Of a DNA stretch of 64,000 bases, positions 41,296 to 50,327 are shown in pieces (position 1 is the first letter of the stretch; each line of letters opens with the position of its first letter). The stretch lies in the NCBI GenBank assembly GCA_945861535.1, contig CAMAUZ010000014.1, positions 1 through 64,000 on the forward strand. Reading direction: 5' to 3'. The stretch comes from Akkermansia muciniphila (lineage in GTDB: Bacteria; Verrucomicrobiota; Verrucomicrobiia; Limisphaerales; BJHT01). The notes below the pieces were generated by a model. It searched no databases and was not told the origin of the DNA. It saw only the letters and a program-made list of their open reading frames with translations. The position numbers were made by a program, and so were the translations under genes.

Positions 41296-43224
41296 ATGAT
41301 TAAAAAACTCATTCTCAAGAATTTCAAAGGGGTCGAGAGTCAGACTTATGAATTTTCAGACTTTGATCTCCTGATCGGCGCCAACAACTCCGGCAAGAGT
41401 ACGGTCTTACAAGCCATCGCCATTTGGGGGTTTTGCACGGAAGTCTTCCGGCAATCGGAACGCTCAGGGGTGACTGGAACCCGGGTTCTTTTGCCGAATT
41501 TCACCGCCTTGCCACTGCCGGAGTTCAACTTGCTCTGGCATGAGCGCACCGAGCGCAAAGGGATCAAGACCAAGCGGGATGGAAAACTGGTCAATGCGAC
41601 TGAACGAATCGAAATTGAGATTGGACTGGAATGGGAAGACCGCACCGCCACCAAGCGGGAATTTGCGATCAACTTGCGCTACGAGACACCGCAGTCGGTC
41701 TATGCGATCCCCAAACCCGGCTGGGAGGCATTTCGTGCCCTGGAACAGGCGGATAAGCTTCTCAAAGTCGTCTATGTGCCTCCGTTTTCCGGCCTGGAAA
41801 CCACCGAAAAGTGGCAGGATACCGGAGTAATTCAGGAGGAGGTGGGCAAGGCGCAACCGGGTCGGGTGTTGAGGAACCTCCTCTTGCGGGTTTGGAAGCG
41901 CCAGGAAACTAACGGCGAAAACACCATCCAGTCCCATCCGGTTAATCAGAGCGATTGGGCGGAACTCACAAGTGTCGTCGCGCGCTGGTTCAAGGTGGAA
42001 CTCTCGGAACCCCAGTATCCTGAGGGGGCCACGCGTATCATTTGCGAATACAGGCAGGCGTCGAGACACTTGGTAGAAACTGAATCTCAAAACAGTCGGC
42101 GCAAAATCAATCCCACCAGGAAATATGATCTCATTAGTGGCGGAAGTGGATTTCAGCAGACTCTGATTCTACTGGCTTTCTTTTACGGCTTTCATCCGGA
42201 CGTCATCCTCATGGATGAACCGGATGCTCATCTGCATGTCTCTCTCCAAAAGGAAGTGCTCGATTACTTCCAGAAGATGGCCCGCGCGCGGCGGGTTCAT
42301 TTCATTGTAGCCACACACTCCCGGGACTTCATCAACCAGGTGGCACCGCATCAGATTCTCACCTTGAGCGACGCTCATCCGCGACGCTTGTCTTTGAACT
42401 ATGAAGTGCATGACGCCTTGGATCAGTTGGGAGCTTTGGACAATAGCCAGATGGGCCTGCTTGCCGCCTATCGGCGTCTCCTCTTTGTCGAAAATGAAAG
42501 CGACTGGCGGCTGCTGTCCATCTTTCTCGACACCGTGCTCGGCACGGAGATCAGCGGGCAACTAAAACGCCGCCTGGCTGTCTGTTATGCCCATGGCTCC
42601 GTTTGGAAAACAGATGTGGAAAAATTGCAGCAGCAGCTACATCGCATGCTGAAGCTGGAAGGTGACACTCTCCGGGTCTTCGCCATCTCGGACCGGGACT
42701 ATTATCCTGAACCCGCCGACATCAATCAGACTAAGACGAGGAAAAACATCACTTTTCATATGTGGGAGCGAGTCGAGATTGAGAACTATCTCCTCGCACC
42801 GTATGCCATCGTGCGGCTTCTAAGTCAGGCGGAAAGCGCGCTCACTCTTCAGGAACCCGCGTTGCGGTCGGAATATCAGCGGTTGCTCCACGACCAGGCG
42901 GGCAAAGATGCCGCCCACGACAAAGCCGTCACCACCCACAACGACTACTCTCGTAAAGAGAAATTGGGCTGGGATCCCTCCACTTGCTCCCAAAAAGCCA
43001 GAGCTATGATCCAGGGAAACTGGGGCGATGGCACGTGCTTCAGTGACGCCAAAGAATTCGTGCTTCCAAGAATCAAGCAATGGTTGAAGAACGCCCGGCT
43101 CAACGAGTTCGCTGACCAAAAATTGGCGGGAGAAATCCGCCGGGAGGAACTGCCCGCCGAGATGATCCAAGTTTGCGAGCAATTGGCGGCGTTCACCGGA
43201 GTCTCGGATCGCAGCGGCACCTGA
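41296..43224 (+). CDS. OLD-like protein: AAA ATPase with Toprim domain
   Basis: A 642-residue protein. The N-terminal ATPase has Walker A GANNSGKS (28-35), an ABC-like signature ISGGSGFQQ (280-288) and Walker B VILMDEPDAHLH (from about 303), with HFIVATHSRDFINQ after it. The C-terminal half looks like a Toprim nuclease: FVENESDWR (Glu399) and AISDRDYY (Asp466-x-Asp468). This order is typical of OLD/Gabija-type ATPase-nucleases that act in phage defence, but here no UvrD-like partner (GajB) is nearby. The gene looks lower in GC than its neighbours and has more varied codons, which suggests transfer. The ATG at 41296 gives MIKKLILKNFKG. Confidence 0.85.
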   Translation: MIKKLILKNFKGVESQTYEFSDFDLLIGANNSGKSTVLQAIAIWGFCTEVFRQSERSGVTGTRVLLPNFTALPLPEFNLLWHERTERKGIKTKRDGKLVNATERIEIEIGLEWEDRTATKREFAINLRYETPQSVYAIPKPGWEAFRALEQADKLLKVVYVPPFSGLETTEKWQDTGVIQEEVGKAQPGRVLRNLLLRVWKRQETNGENTIQSHPVNQSDWAELTSVVARWFKVELSEPQYPEGATRIICEYRQASRHLVETESQNSRRKINPTRKYDLISGGSGFQQTLILLAFFYGFHPDVILMDEPDAHLHVSLQKEVLDYFQKMARARRVHFIVATHSRDFINQVAPHQILTLSDAHPRRLSLNYEVHDALDQLGALDNSQMGLLAAYRRLLFVENESDWRLLSIFLDTVLGTEISGQLKRRLAVCYAHGSVWKTDVEKLQQQLHRMLKLEGDTLRVFAISDRDYYPEPADINQTKTRKNITFHMWERVEIENYLLAPYAIVRLLSQAESALTLQEPALRSEYQRLLHDQAGKDAAHDKAVTTHNDYSRKEKLGWDPSTCSQKARAMIQGNWGDGTCFSDAKEFVLPRIKQWLKNARLNEFADQKLAGEIRREELPAEMIQVCEQLAAFTGVSDRSGT

Positions 43225-43294
43225 CTGGCGAGGTTAACATCGAATCTGACGGCGTTGTCACGTTCGGGGCGGGCGATTCGCCGTCGCCAGTCGT

Positions 43295-44332
43295 TCACTC
43301 TTCGGGCGCGGCGAAGGGATTGGTGCTGGCGCGGCGGGGCGCGGGCTTGGCCGCAGGCGCGGGTTCAGGCTCGGGCGGAGCGGCGGGCGCGGGTTCAGGA
43401 AGTTTTTCCACCGGCGGCGGCGCGGCGGGCTTGGGCTTGTTGGATGCGGGGGTGGGCGTGGGTGCTGTCGCCTGACGGGCGGGGGCGGCGGGCGCGGGGG
43501 CGGGGACAAAGGGATTGGCTGCTGCGGCGGCGGCGATGGCGGCGTGGGTGTCGAGGCGGAAGATGGCGGCGACGGAGTAAGTCCAGCCGATGAGGAAGTG
43601 GAGGACGAAAATTATCACGAGCAGCACGAGCGGCAGGCGGATGAGGCCGTAGGCGAGGATGCCCAGGCTCAACAGCAGCGCGCCGGGCATGAGAGCCATC
43701 GCGGCGATGCGCCAGCAGCCGCCGAAGGTGATGGGGCGTCCGGCAAGCACGGCGAGGAGTCGCAGCGGAATGGTGTAGAACGTGGCCAGCAGCCACCACG
43801 CGGCGACCAGCGCGACGGCGAGCAGCAGCGCGGTCACGGCCACGATGGCGGGTTTCCACGCGCCCCACCACGGCACCAGCTCGACGCGGTTGAGGGGGAA
43901 ACTCCACACGGGGTCGAAGGCGATGGGAAGGCAGGCGACGAGGGTGCAGAGGCGGATTTCGGTCTTCGCGATTTCCACCTGCACGTCGGCGACTTGTCCG
44001 GGTTCCTGCTTGCCGGCGGCATCGACGAGGATGGACAGCGCCGGGCTGTCGGCGAGGACGGCGAACGGCTCGCCGTGCCAGTCGAGGTGTCCGTGTTGCA
44101 CGCGGCCGGCTTCGGGCAGCGCTTGAATCGCCTTTTGCACGGTGGGCCACCAGGTCAGTTCCAGCGCTTGGAGCACGCACGCCACTGCGAGGAGCAGCAC
44201 GAGGAATTGAACAATGAAAACGCGGAGGGCGGTCGCCCCGGCAAACGCTGCGACGCCGCGAAAGGTCAGCGGCTGCCACGCGCGCGGCGGTCGCCACGCG
44301 GGCGGGGCGGAGTGGGTTAGGGGCGCGGACAT
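43295..44332 (-). CDS. polytopic membrane protein with proline-rich tail
   Basis: A 345-residue protein that I cannot assign. Transmembrane helices lie at about 33-60, 160-190, 205-225 and 228-255, with a large extracytoplasmic loop between the first and second (about 62-155). The last 90 residues are a Pro/Ala-rich cytoplasmic or periplasmic tail (PAPAPAAPARQATAPTPT, EPEPAPAAKPAP). No enzymatic motif is visible. The two-domain layout recalls proteins of the DUF1189 type, but I do not claim membership. Confidence 0.7.
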   Translation of the reverse strand: MSAPLTHSAPPAWRPPRAWQPLTFRGVAAFAGATALRVFIVQFLVLLLAVACVLQALELTWWPTVQKAIQALPEAGRVQHGHLDWHGEPFAVLADSPALSILVDAAGKQEPGQVADVQVEIAKTEIRLCTLVACLPIAFDPVWSFPLNRVELVPWWGAWKPAIVAVTALLLAVALVAAWWLLATFYTIPLRLLAVLAGRPITFGGCWRIAAMALMPGALLLSLGILAYGLIRLPLVLLVIIFVLHFLIGWTYSVAAIFRLDTHAAIAAAAAANPFVPAPAPAAPARQATAPTPTPASNKPKPAAPPPVEKLPEPAPAAPPEPEPAPAAKPAPRRASTNPFAAPEE

Positions 44333-44432
44333 GGGGAGGCGCGGACTAGCGGGCGGGCGCGGGCTTCGCCGCGGGGCAGTGCGGCGAGTGGCGAACGGCG
44401 AATGGCGAACCGGACGCGGAGGCGTGCGCGTG

Positions 44433-44530
44433 CGGAGCGCGGCGTTGACTCCGCGTCAGCGTGAGGCCGTCGGCGGGGTTCCACGCCGGCGCGGCAATCG
44501 AACGCTGAAGCGGCATAAATGCCGCGCTCC
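44433..44530. repeat. inverted-repeat element, family C (copy 5)
   Basis: GGAGCGCGGCGTTGACTCCG on the left and AACGCTGAAGCGGCATAAAT, GCCGCGCTCC on the right. It lies between the membrane protein gene and the 147-residue protein gene. Confidence 0.8.
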
Positions 44531-44566
44531 TTGCGCGTCCGCCGCAGCCGCCGGCCGCCCCGGTTT

Positions 44567-45010
44567 TCATTGGGCCTGCTCGCGGTTGGCCGGGGCGCCT
44601 TGGCCTTCGGTCGGCGGCGGGACGACGATGACGGGGAGCGGGTAGCGCAATTTCATCACGTCGTCCACGAGCACTTCGATGAAGTACACGCCGTCGTGCG
44701 CGAACTCGACTTCGCCGAAGACGCTGAGGTTGGTCGCGTTGTGCGCCGGGTCCTGCAGGCCGAACTTCACCTGCGCCTGGCGCATCAGGGTCGTCTGGTC
44801 CGGCGCGAGCAGGCGGACGGTTTCGGTGAAGGTGCCGAAGCCCGCGGTCCAGCGGTTGAAGATCGAGAGCTTGAAGGCGACGATCGGCAACTGCGGTACG
44901 CGGATGAAATGGGCGACGCCGATGAGGATGAAGTTGCCGTTGGCTTCCTGGCGCACGTCTTCACAGAGCAGTGAGCATTGGAGGTCGGGGAGGATGCGGG
45001 TGGGATTCAT
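44567..45010 (-). CDS. conserved hypothetical protein (DUF6941-like)
   Basis: A 147-residue protein with a beta-rich pattern: LLCEDVRQEANGNFILIGVA, followed by FKLSIFNRWTAGFGTF, VKFGLQDP and a VYFIEVLVDDVMKLRYPLPV end. I recall small proteins of this type (DUF6941), mostly uncharacterised, in which the LLCEDVR...LIGV opening is conserved. There is no signal peptide. The function is unknown; the family name is a tentative memory and was not searched. Confidence 0.65.
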   Translation of the reverse strand: MNPTRILPDLQCSLLCEDVRQEANGNFILIGVAHFIRVPQLPIVAFKLSIFNRWTAGFGTFTETVRLLAPDQTTLMRQAQVKFGLQDPAHNATNLSVFGEVEFAHDGVYFIEVLVDDVMKLRYPLPVIVVPPPTEGQGAPANREQAQ

Positions 45011-45062
45011 GGATGGGTTTTTATTTTGGAAAAGTAAATGGGTTCAGCGGGAACGGGGAAAG

Positions 45063-45323
45063 GGGACCGCGGATGGACACGGCTGAACACGGAGGGGAAC
45101 CGCAGGGCACGGTTTTGTCCGCGCGCCGCTTGGCCTGCCGGTGGGGTGCGCCGGTGCCCGGAGGCAGCGGGGCGGAGCGCAGTGTGTCGTCGGCGACTTC
45201 CCTGCGGCCGTCGTGCGGACGGGCGTTGCTGCGGCCGAGGACGGCCGCGCTCCGGGGACAGCGGGTGGATGCGCCCGCCTTGCCCATTCCCATCCGTGTT
45301 TTTCCGTGTCCATCCGTGGTTAT
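45063..45323. repeat. inverted-repeat element, family F (CGGATGGACACGG type)
   Basis: CGCGGATGGACACGGCTGAA (45067-45086) on the left mirrors TTCCGTGTCCATCCGTGG (45302-45319) on the right. A family I-like segment with GGCGACTTCC, GGACGGCCGCGCTCCGGGG lies inside. It fills the gap 45011-45348. Confidence 0.75.
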
Positions 45324-45348
45324 TAAATTTCTGCGCTTGCGATCGGCT

Positions 45349-46242
45349 TCAGCGCGTGACGATGCCCACCGCCAGCTCGGCGGCGCGCACGGTGTTTTGG
45401 AGCAGCATCGCGATGGTCATCGGCCCGACGCCGCCGGGGTTGGGCGTGATCTTGCCGGCGATGGGCTGCACGCCCGCGAAGGCGACATCGCCGACGAGTC
45501 GGGAGCCGCCCTTGGCCGCGGGATCGCTGACGCGGTTGACGCCGACGTCGATGACCACGGCTCCGGGTTTCACCATGTCGGGCGTGAGAAATTCCGCCAC
45601 ACCCATCGCCGCGATGATGATGTCCGCGCGGCGGCAGTGCGCCGCGATGTCGCGGGTGCGGGAATGGCAGAGCGTCACGGTCGCGTCGGCGTGGCGGCCT
45701 TTTTGCAGAAGAATCGCGGCCATCGGTTTGCCCACGATGTTGCCGCGGCCGAGCACGACGACTTCGGCGCCGGCGATCACCATGCCCGAGCGGATGAGCA
45801 ATTCATGCACGCCCGCCGGGGTGCAGGGCGCGAACCCGCCGGGATCGCCGAGCAGCAGGCGGCCCATGTTTACGGGATGAAAACCATCCACGTCTTTCGC
45901 GGGGGAAACGGTGGCGAAGACGGTGGGCGCGTGGATGTGCGCGGGCAGCGGCGCCTGCACGAGAATGCCGTGGCAGGCGGGGTCGTGATTGAGCTGCTCG
46001 ATGAGCCGGAGCAGTTCGGCCTGGGACGTGGTGTCGGGGAGGACCTGCGTGGTGGAGCGGATGCCGAGGCGGGCGCTGGTGCGCTCCTTCATGCCGACGT
46101 ACACCTTTGAGGCGGGATCCTCGCCGACGCGGACGAAGGCGAGGGCGGGTTCGCAGCCGCGGGTTTTCAAGGCCGCGACGCGCGCGGCGGTTTCGGTGTG
46201 GAGCTGTTCGGCAATGGCGCGGCCATCGATGAGGTTGTCCAT
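45349..46242 (-). CDS. folD: bifunctional methylenetetrahydrofolate dehydrogenase/cyclohydrolase
   Basis: A 297-residue cytoplasmic enzyme of one-carbon metabolism that interconverts methylene- and formyl-tetrahydrofolate. Motifs in order: LAFVRVGEDPASKVYVGMKE (active-site Lys region), GILVQAPLPAHI, PAKDVDGFHPVNMGRL, APCTPAGVHELL, VVVLGRGNIVGKPMA (NAD(P)-binding), TVTLCHSRT, and PIAGKITPNPGGVGPMT. Length and pattern are normal. Start ATG at 46242. Confidence 0.97.
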   Translation of the reverse strand: MDNLIDGRAIAEQLHTETAARVAALKTRGCEPALAFVRVGEDPASKVYVGMKERTSARLGIRSTTQVLPDTTSQAELLRLIEQLNHDPACHGILVQAPLPAHIHAPTVFATVSPAKDVDGFHPVNMGRLLLGDPGGFAPCTPAGVHELLIRSGMVIAGAEVVVLGRGNIVGKPMAAILLQKGRHADATVTLCHSRTRDIAAHCRRADIIIAAMGVAEFLTPDMVKPGAVVIDVGVNRVSDPAAKGGSRLVGDVAFAGVQPIAGKITPNPGGVGPMTIAMLLQNTVRAAELAVGIVTR

Positions 46243-46278
46243 GACTCAGTCGTGCCTACGCAGCAAAAACCGCCGAGT

Positions 46279-46409
46279 GGACCACAGAGACACGATGAAC
46301 ACAGAGGAAAACCAGTGTTCTCCACGGTTCCGGGCAGGCACCATTCAGTGAATCAGCATCGGCCGGCCAATCCTTTGTTTTCTCTGTGTTCATCGTGTCT
46401 CTGTGGTCC
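46279..46409. repeat. 28-bp perfect inverted repeat, family F (CACAGAGACACG type)
   Basis: The arms at 46279-46306 and 46382-46409 are perfectly complementary (28 bases each, beginning GGACCACAGAGACACGATG). The spacer is 75 bases. It fills most of the gap between folD and the SH3 protein gene. The same word order is found at 39.7-40.04 kb. Confidence 0.93.
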
Positions 46410-46441
46410 AACAGCTTCGTCCCCAGTGCATAGGCCATGAC

Positions 46442-49400
46442 TCAGTCGATGGTCTTCAATGTCTCGACGTTCAGGACGGGGGCCGTGGGGTAGCGCGAAT
46501 CGGTGGCCTCTTCGCCGGTCACGATCACGCGGCGACCGCTCAACATTTTGATGCCGAGACTGGTGTTCGTGGAGGCGAGGAAGCCGATGACTTTGCCGGT
46601 GCGGGGATCTTCGAGCGCGAAGCTGCTCGGGGCCTGGCCGCTGACCCAACTGCTCACCAGACCTTCGCGGGTGACGATGCGGCGCGCCGGGGCGGCGGGG
46701 ATGCCGTCGGGGGTTACCGCGGGCGTGGCGGTGGCGGTGGCGGGGGCATCGCCCGTGCCGGCGGGCTTGCTGGTGGCGCGACTGTTTTTGGCGAAGAGGC
46801 GTTGATACCACGCGCGCGGTTTGGTGCCGTCCACGGGCAGTTCGTCGGCGGGCTTGGGCGGGGCGACCGTGGCGGAAGGGACGGGGACGACATTGACCGG
46901 CTCGGGCACCGGATTCGGATTGGCTTTTACTTCCTCGGTTTTCGCCTGGGTCAGTTTCAGCAGCGACGATTCCAGCGGTGCGGGGATGATTTCCTTGCCC
47001 TTGGGCGAATTCGACGGCGGCGCGGGACGGGGTTCGGCGGAGATGCCGACGCGGCGGGGTTCCGGCGGGTTGGGGAGCGAAGGCGGGGGCGTGGCGGGGA
47101 GCCGCGGCGTCGTGACTACGGCCGGGGCAGCCACCGGCAGCGGGGTGGGCGGTTGGGCGCGCGCGATTTCCGGCGCGGGTTTGAGCACGACGGTTTCGAG
47201 GGCCGGCTCGGGGTTGATCGACGGCGGCGCGGTCTGCGGCGTGGTGGTCGGGGGCGGCGTGGTCGGCGGGAACTCGGGGATTTTCACCTCCGGCGCTTTG
47301 ATTACGAGCGGCGTGGTGACGGACGGAAGGTCAACCTTGGGCGGCGTCGGCAGGGGACGCGTTTCGAGTTTCGCCAGCACCTGCGGGGATTCGGCATTCG
47401 ACGGGCGCAGCGTGGGAATCGACGACAGTGGCTTGATTCCGGGGAACGGACCCGCGTCGGGGATGACGGGGGCGGCTACGGTGATGGGCGTCGGCGTGGT
47501 GGTGAGCGGGGTCGTTTCGGGGAGCTTTACTTCGGGCAGTTTGGTCTCCGGAAGCTTGACGACGATGGGCGCGGGCGCGGGAGTCGCGGGTGCGGGCGCG
47601 GGTTGGATCGAGACGACGGGCACCGGGGCGGGAACGGGAGTGGGTTCAACAACCGCGATCACCGGCTTCGGGGCCGGCGGCGGAACCTCGGCGACGGGCT
47701 TGGGCAAAACTGCTTCGGTCGGCGGCGCAATCGTCGGCGGCACGGCGAGCGGGCGCGATGCGATTTCGGGCAGCTTGGTCTCGGGCAATTTCACCGCCGG
47801 AAGCTTCGTCTCGGGCAATTTCACTTCCGGCAGTTTCGGTTCGGACAGCTTCGCGATCACGATGGGCGTGGTCGGTGCCTCGACTTTTGGCGGCGCGGGG
47901 ACGGGCGTGGGCGGCACGGTCGCGATGACCGCTGGTGGTTCGACTTTCACCGGTGACGGAACGGGGATCAGCGTCGCCGGCTTCAAATCAGGAACGGTGG
48001 CTGGCGCCGGAGCGGGTGCTGGTGCGGGAGCGGGCGGCACGGCCGCGATGACTGCTGGCGGTTCGACTTTCACCGGTGACGGAACGGGGATCAGCGCCGC
48101 TGGCTTCAAATCAGGAACGGTGGCTGGCGCCGGAGCGGGAGCGGGAGGCGCGAACACCAACGGCGTCGGCGTCGGCGGCTTGATCCGCGGGGTCGCGACG
48201 ACGACGGGCGGCGCGGCTGGTTCCGGCTTGGTGGGGGTGAGGGACGGATCTTCGGGTGTCGGCTTGATGACGGGCGGCAACGAGGGCGCGATGACGAGGG
48301 GCGGCGTGGCCGGTTTGACGGGCGCCTCGGGCACGGCCACGACGGTGGGTGCGGGCACCGACACGACGGGCACAACTGGCGCGGGGGGGGCGACTTTCGG
48401 CGTCTCGGGTGTGGAGGGTGCGGGCGGCGGAGTGACCGGACGCGTCACCACATTCAGCGGCGTGATCTGGACGGTCTGAACAGAGAAGGATGGCTTGGGA
48501 ACCGCGGGCGCCGGCTCGATGGCCGGGCTGGGGATGGTGGGTGTGACGACCGCGACAGACGGCGTCGGCGGCGCTGTCACCGACGGTGTCGGAGGCGTGG
48601 GCGCAACCGGTCGTTCGATCAGCTTCAACGGCGCGGCGGGCACCGTCGGGACGGCGACGACCGCTGTCGGGGTGACGGGCTTGGCGGGGTCGTCGGGTGC
48701 TTTCACCGTCGGGACCGGGATCACAGCCGGAGCTGGGAGAACCGGCGGTTCGACCTTCACCACGGGCACGACCGGCTTTACGTCCTCCACTTTGGCGATC
48801 ACCGCCGGGGCTTCGACTTTGGGTGTCGCGGGCGTGGTCAGCTCGGTTGGCGGCGCGGGCGGACGCGTCACCACATTCAGCGGCGTGATCTGCACGGTCT
48901 GGATCGAGAAGCTGGGCTTGGGCGCGGCGGGTGGTGCTGCTGGAGCGGGTGTCGGCACGATGGGCTTCACCTCCGCAACCGTCGGCGTCGGCACGGGCGT
49001 CGGCGTCGGCACGGACGGCGCGGGTTCGGGAGCCGGCGTCGGGGGCACGGCGGGCGCAGAGGCGATGACGAGCGGCTTCGGCACCGCGGGCACGACGACC
49101 ACGACCGGCGCGGGCGTTGCCGGCGGTGGCGGCGCAGTTTCTTCGACCGATTTGCTCAAGAGGCTGCTCGCCACGAACACCGCCGCGGTGGCCGGCGCTT
49201 CGATCTCCATCCAGTCGCCCACGGTGCGGAGGTCCTTGATGACGTCGCCCTTTTTCAGTCGCGCCAGAATGCTGAAATGCTCACCCGGCCCGGAGCGAAC
49301 ATTGAGATTCTTGGGAACAATCGCCTTGGTGGCCGGGTCCACGAACCCCGCGCGAATCCACACCGGCGTGTTCGCGGGAATCTGGATGCGCGCCCATTTC

Positions 49401-49621
49401 GTGGTGCCGCCGGACTTGGCGTCGTCCACCGAAAGCTCCTCGAGAATCTTGACCGTCTCGCCCTTTTTCAACTGGACGACCACCTCGCTGGCGAGGGTCG
49501 CCTGACCGCGGGCGTTGACGCGGTTGCCCTTGACCACCGCCAGTTCCTCCGCGACGCCGGAAGCACTGAGCAGACCGCCGGTAATGGCCGTAACGAAGCT
49601 GAGCCGCTGCATGGAGTTCAT
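46442..49621 (-). CDS. SH3-domain protein with very long proline-rich repeats
   Basis: A 1059-residue exported protein. A signal peptide (about 1-25) is followed by two bacterial SH3-like domains (about 26-95 and 98-157, RVNARGQATLASEVVVQLKK and NLNVRSGPGEHFSILARLKK). Then comes a linker of some 780 residues rich in Pro, Val, Ala and Lys, with several kinds of repeat (QTVQITPLNVVTRP twice, a 41-residue unit twice, KLPETKLPE words). A C-terminal domain of about 100 residues (VTREGLVSSWVSGQAPSSFA...NVETLKTID) ends it. SH3 domains of this kind often bind cell-wall peptides, so a cell-surface role is likely. The internal DNA repeats may make its length variable. Confidence 0.82.
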   Translation of the reverse strand: MNSMQRLSFVTAITGGLLSASGVAEELAVVKGNRVNARGQATLASEVVVQLKKGETVKILEELSVDDAKSGGTTKWARIQIPANTPVWIRAGFVDPATKAIVPKNLNVRSGPGEHFSILARLKKGDVIKDLRTVGDWMEIEAPATAAVFVASSLLSKSVEETAPPPPATPAPVVVVVPAVPKPLVIASAPAVPPTPAPEPAPSVPTPTPVPTPTVAEVKPIVPTPAPAAPPAAPKPSFSIQTVQITPLNVVTRPPAPPTELTTPATPKVEAPAVIAKVEDVKPVVPVVKVEPPVLPAPAVIPVPTVKAPDDPAKPVTPTAVVAVPTVPAAPLKLIERPVAPTPPTPSVTAPPTPSVAVVTPTIPSPAIEPAPAVPKPSFSVQTVQITPLNVVTRPVTPPPAPSTPETPKVAPPAPVVPVVSVPAPTVVAVPEAPVKPATPPLVIAPSLPPVIKPTPEDPSLTPTKPEPAAPPVVVATPRIKPPTPTPLVFAPPAPAPAPATVPDLKPAALIPVPSPVKVEPPAVIAAVPPAPAPAPAPAPATVPDLKPATLIPVPSPVKVEPPAVIATVPPTPVPAPPKVEAPTTPIVIAKLSEPKLPEVKLPETKLPAVKLPETKLPEIASRPLAVPPTIAPPTEAVLPKPVAEVPPPAPKPVIAVVEPTPVPAPVPVVSIQPAPAPATPAPAPIVVKLPETKLPEVKLPETTPLTTTPTPITVAAPVIPDAGPFPGIKPLSSIPTLRPSNAESPQVLAKLETRPLPTPPKVDLPSVTTPLVIKAPEVKIPEFPPTTPPPTTTPQTAPPSINPEPALETVVLKPAPEIARAQPPTPLPVAAPAVVTTPRLPATPPPSLPNPPEPRRVGISAEPRPAPPSNSPKGKEIIPAPLESSLLKLTQAKTEEVKANPNPVPEPVNVVPVPSATVAPPKPADELPVDGTKPRAWYQRLFAKNSRATSKPAGTGDAPATATATPAVTPDGIPAAPARRIVTREGLVSSWVSGQAPSSFALEDPRTGKVIGFLASTNTSLGIKMLSGRRVIVTGEEATDSRYPTAPVLNVETLKTID
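47918..48163. repeat. internal direct repeat of 123 bp in the SH3 protein gene
   Basis: The DNA from about 47918 to 48040 recurs at about 48041-48163 with few changes. For example GGCTTCAAATCAGGAACGGT occurs at 47979-47998 and again 123 bases later. The 123-base period equals 41 codons, so copy-number change would keep the frame. Confidence 0.85.
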
Positions 49622-49924
49622 AGCAAGTAGGGTACTGATTCGCGTTTAGTCCTGTCAAACAATCGCCGGGTTCGCGCGGCGTCGGATCAGTCGCGGCGTC
49701 GTCGGCCTCCGGACTGGTTCCGTCACCTCGGTCATCCCGGGCTGAAATTCCCGCGCGCAGCGTGATCGTACTCGCCGTGCGCGCGCTGCCGCAGGGGGAC
49801 GCCAACGCGCGTTGGCACGCATCTCCGCCCGCAAAATTGCACCCCACCGCAAAACCTCCGGCCCGCCGAAGCCCTCCGTCCGGTGCTCGAACTTAGTGAG
49901 CGTCCCCGCGTGGGACGCCCCGCC
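49622..49924. other. gene-free gap, no clear feature
   Basis: About 300 bases between the start of the SH3 protein gene and the end of the small basic protein gene, both on the minus strand. I see no repeat-family member and no gene. TTGTTTGACAGGACTAAACG (minus strand near 49650) may contain promoter elements for the SH3 gene, but the match is weak. Confidence 0.4.
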
Positions 49925-50080
49925 TTACGCCTCCGGCTTGGTCTTGCGCAGGCTGATCACGCGGTCGCCTTCCTTCCATTGCCCGCGGCGTTTCAGCACG
50001 GCGACGCGTTCAAACCGCTTCAGGACATTACGTTTGGCGGCCAGGCTGCTGGTTCCGCGGAGGCTGCTGTGTTGCGACAT
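49925..50080 (-). CDS. small basic protein of Chlamydiae/Verrucomicrobia type
   Basis: A 51-residue, strongly basic protein: it begins MSQHSSLRGTSSLAAKRNVL, continues KRFERVAVLKRRGQWKEGDR and ends RVISLRKTKPEA. This corresponds to a family I recall as TIGR04137, small basic protein, shared by Chlamydiae and Verrucomicrobia. It is probably RNA- or ribosome-associated, but the role is not established. It is a good phylum marker. The ATG at 50080 is the family start; the longer frame upstream reads through non-coding sequence. Confidence 0.9.
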   Translation of the reverse strand: MSQHSSLRGTSSLAAKRNVLKRFERVAVLKRRGQWKEGDRVISLRKTKPEA

Positions 50081-50327
50081 AAAATTGAGATTGATTGCTG
50101 ACCCGCCCGTCCCGGCTCGCCGAAACGGACGCGTCTTGTAGCACGCGCCCCACCGAATGCAAAAGGGAATTCGTCCGGTGACAAAGGTCGTGCGACGTTT
50201 GCGCCGCTTCACCGTGCGCAGAGCCACCTGCCTTCGCACTCGCACGAATGTCCCCCGTGCCAACGGCACAGCTCTTCCTCCTTTGCCCGTTTTCGCCAAC
50301 GGGCACCCAGTCAGGACCTCGGTATGC

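Noticed and set aside
46821-48479. A 552-codon Gly/Ala/Thr-rich frame opposite the SH3 protein
   Set aside because: It is the reverse complement of a Pro/Val/Ala linker, which always gives Gly/Thr/Ala-rich shadows. The SH3 and signal peptide features on the minus strand decide.
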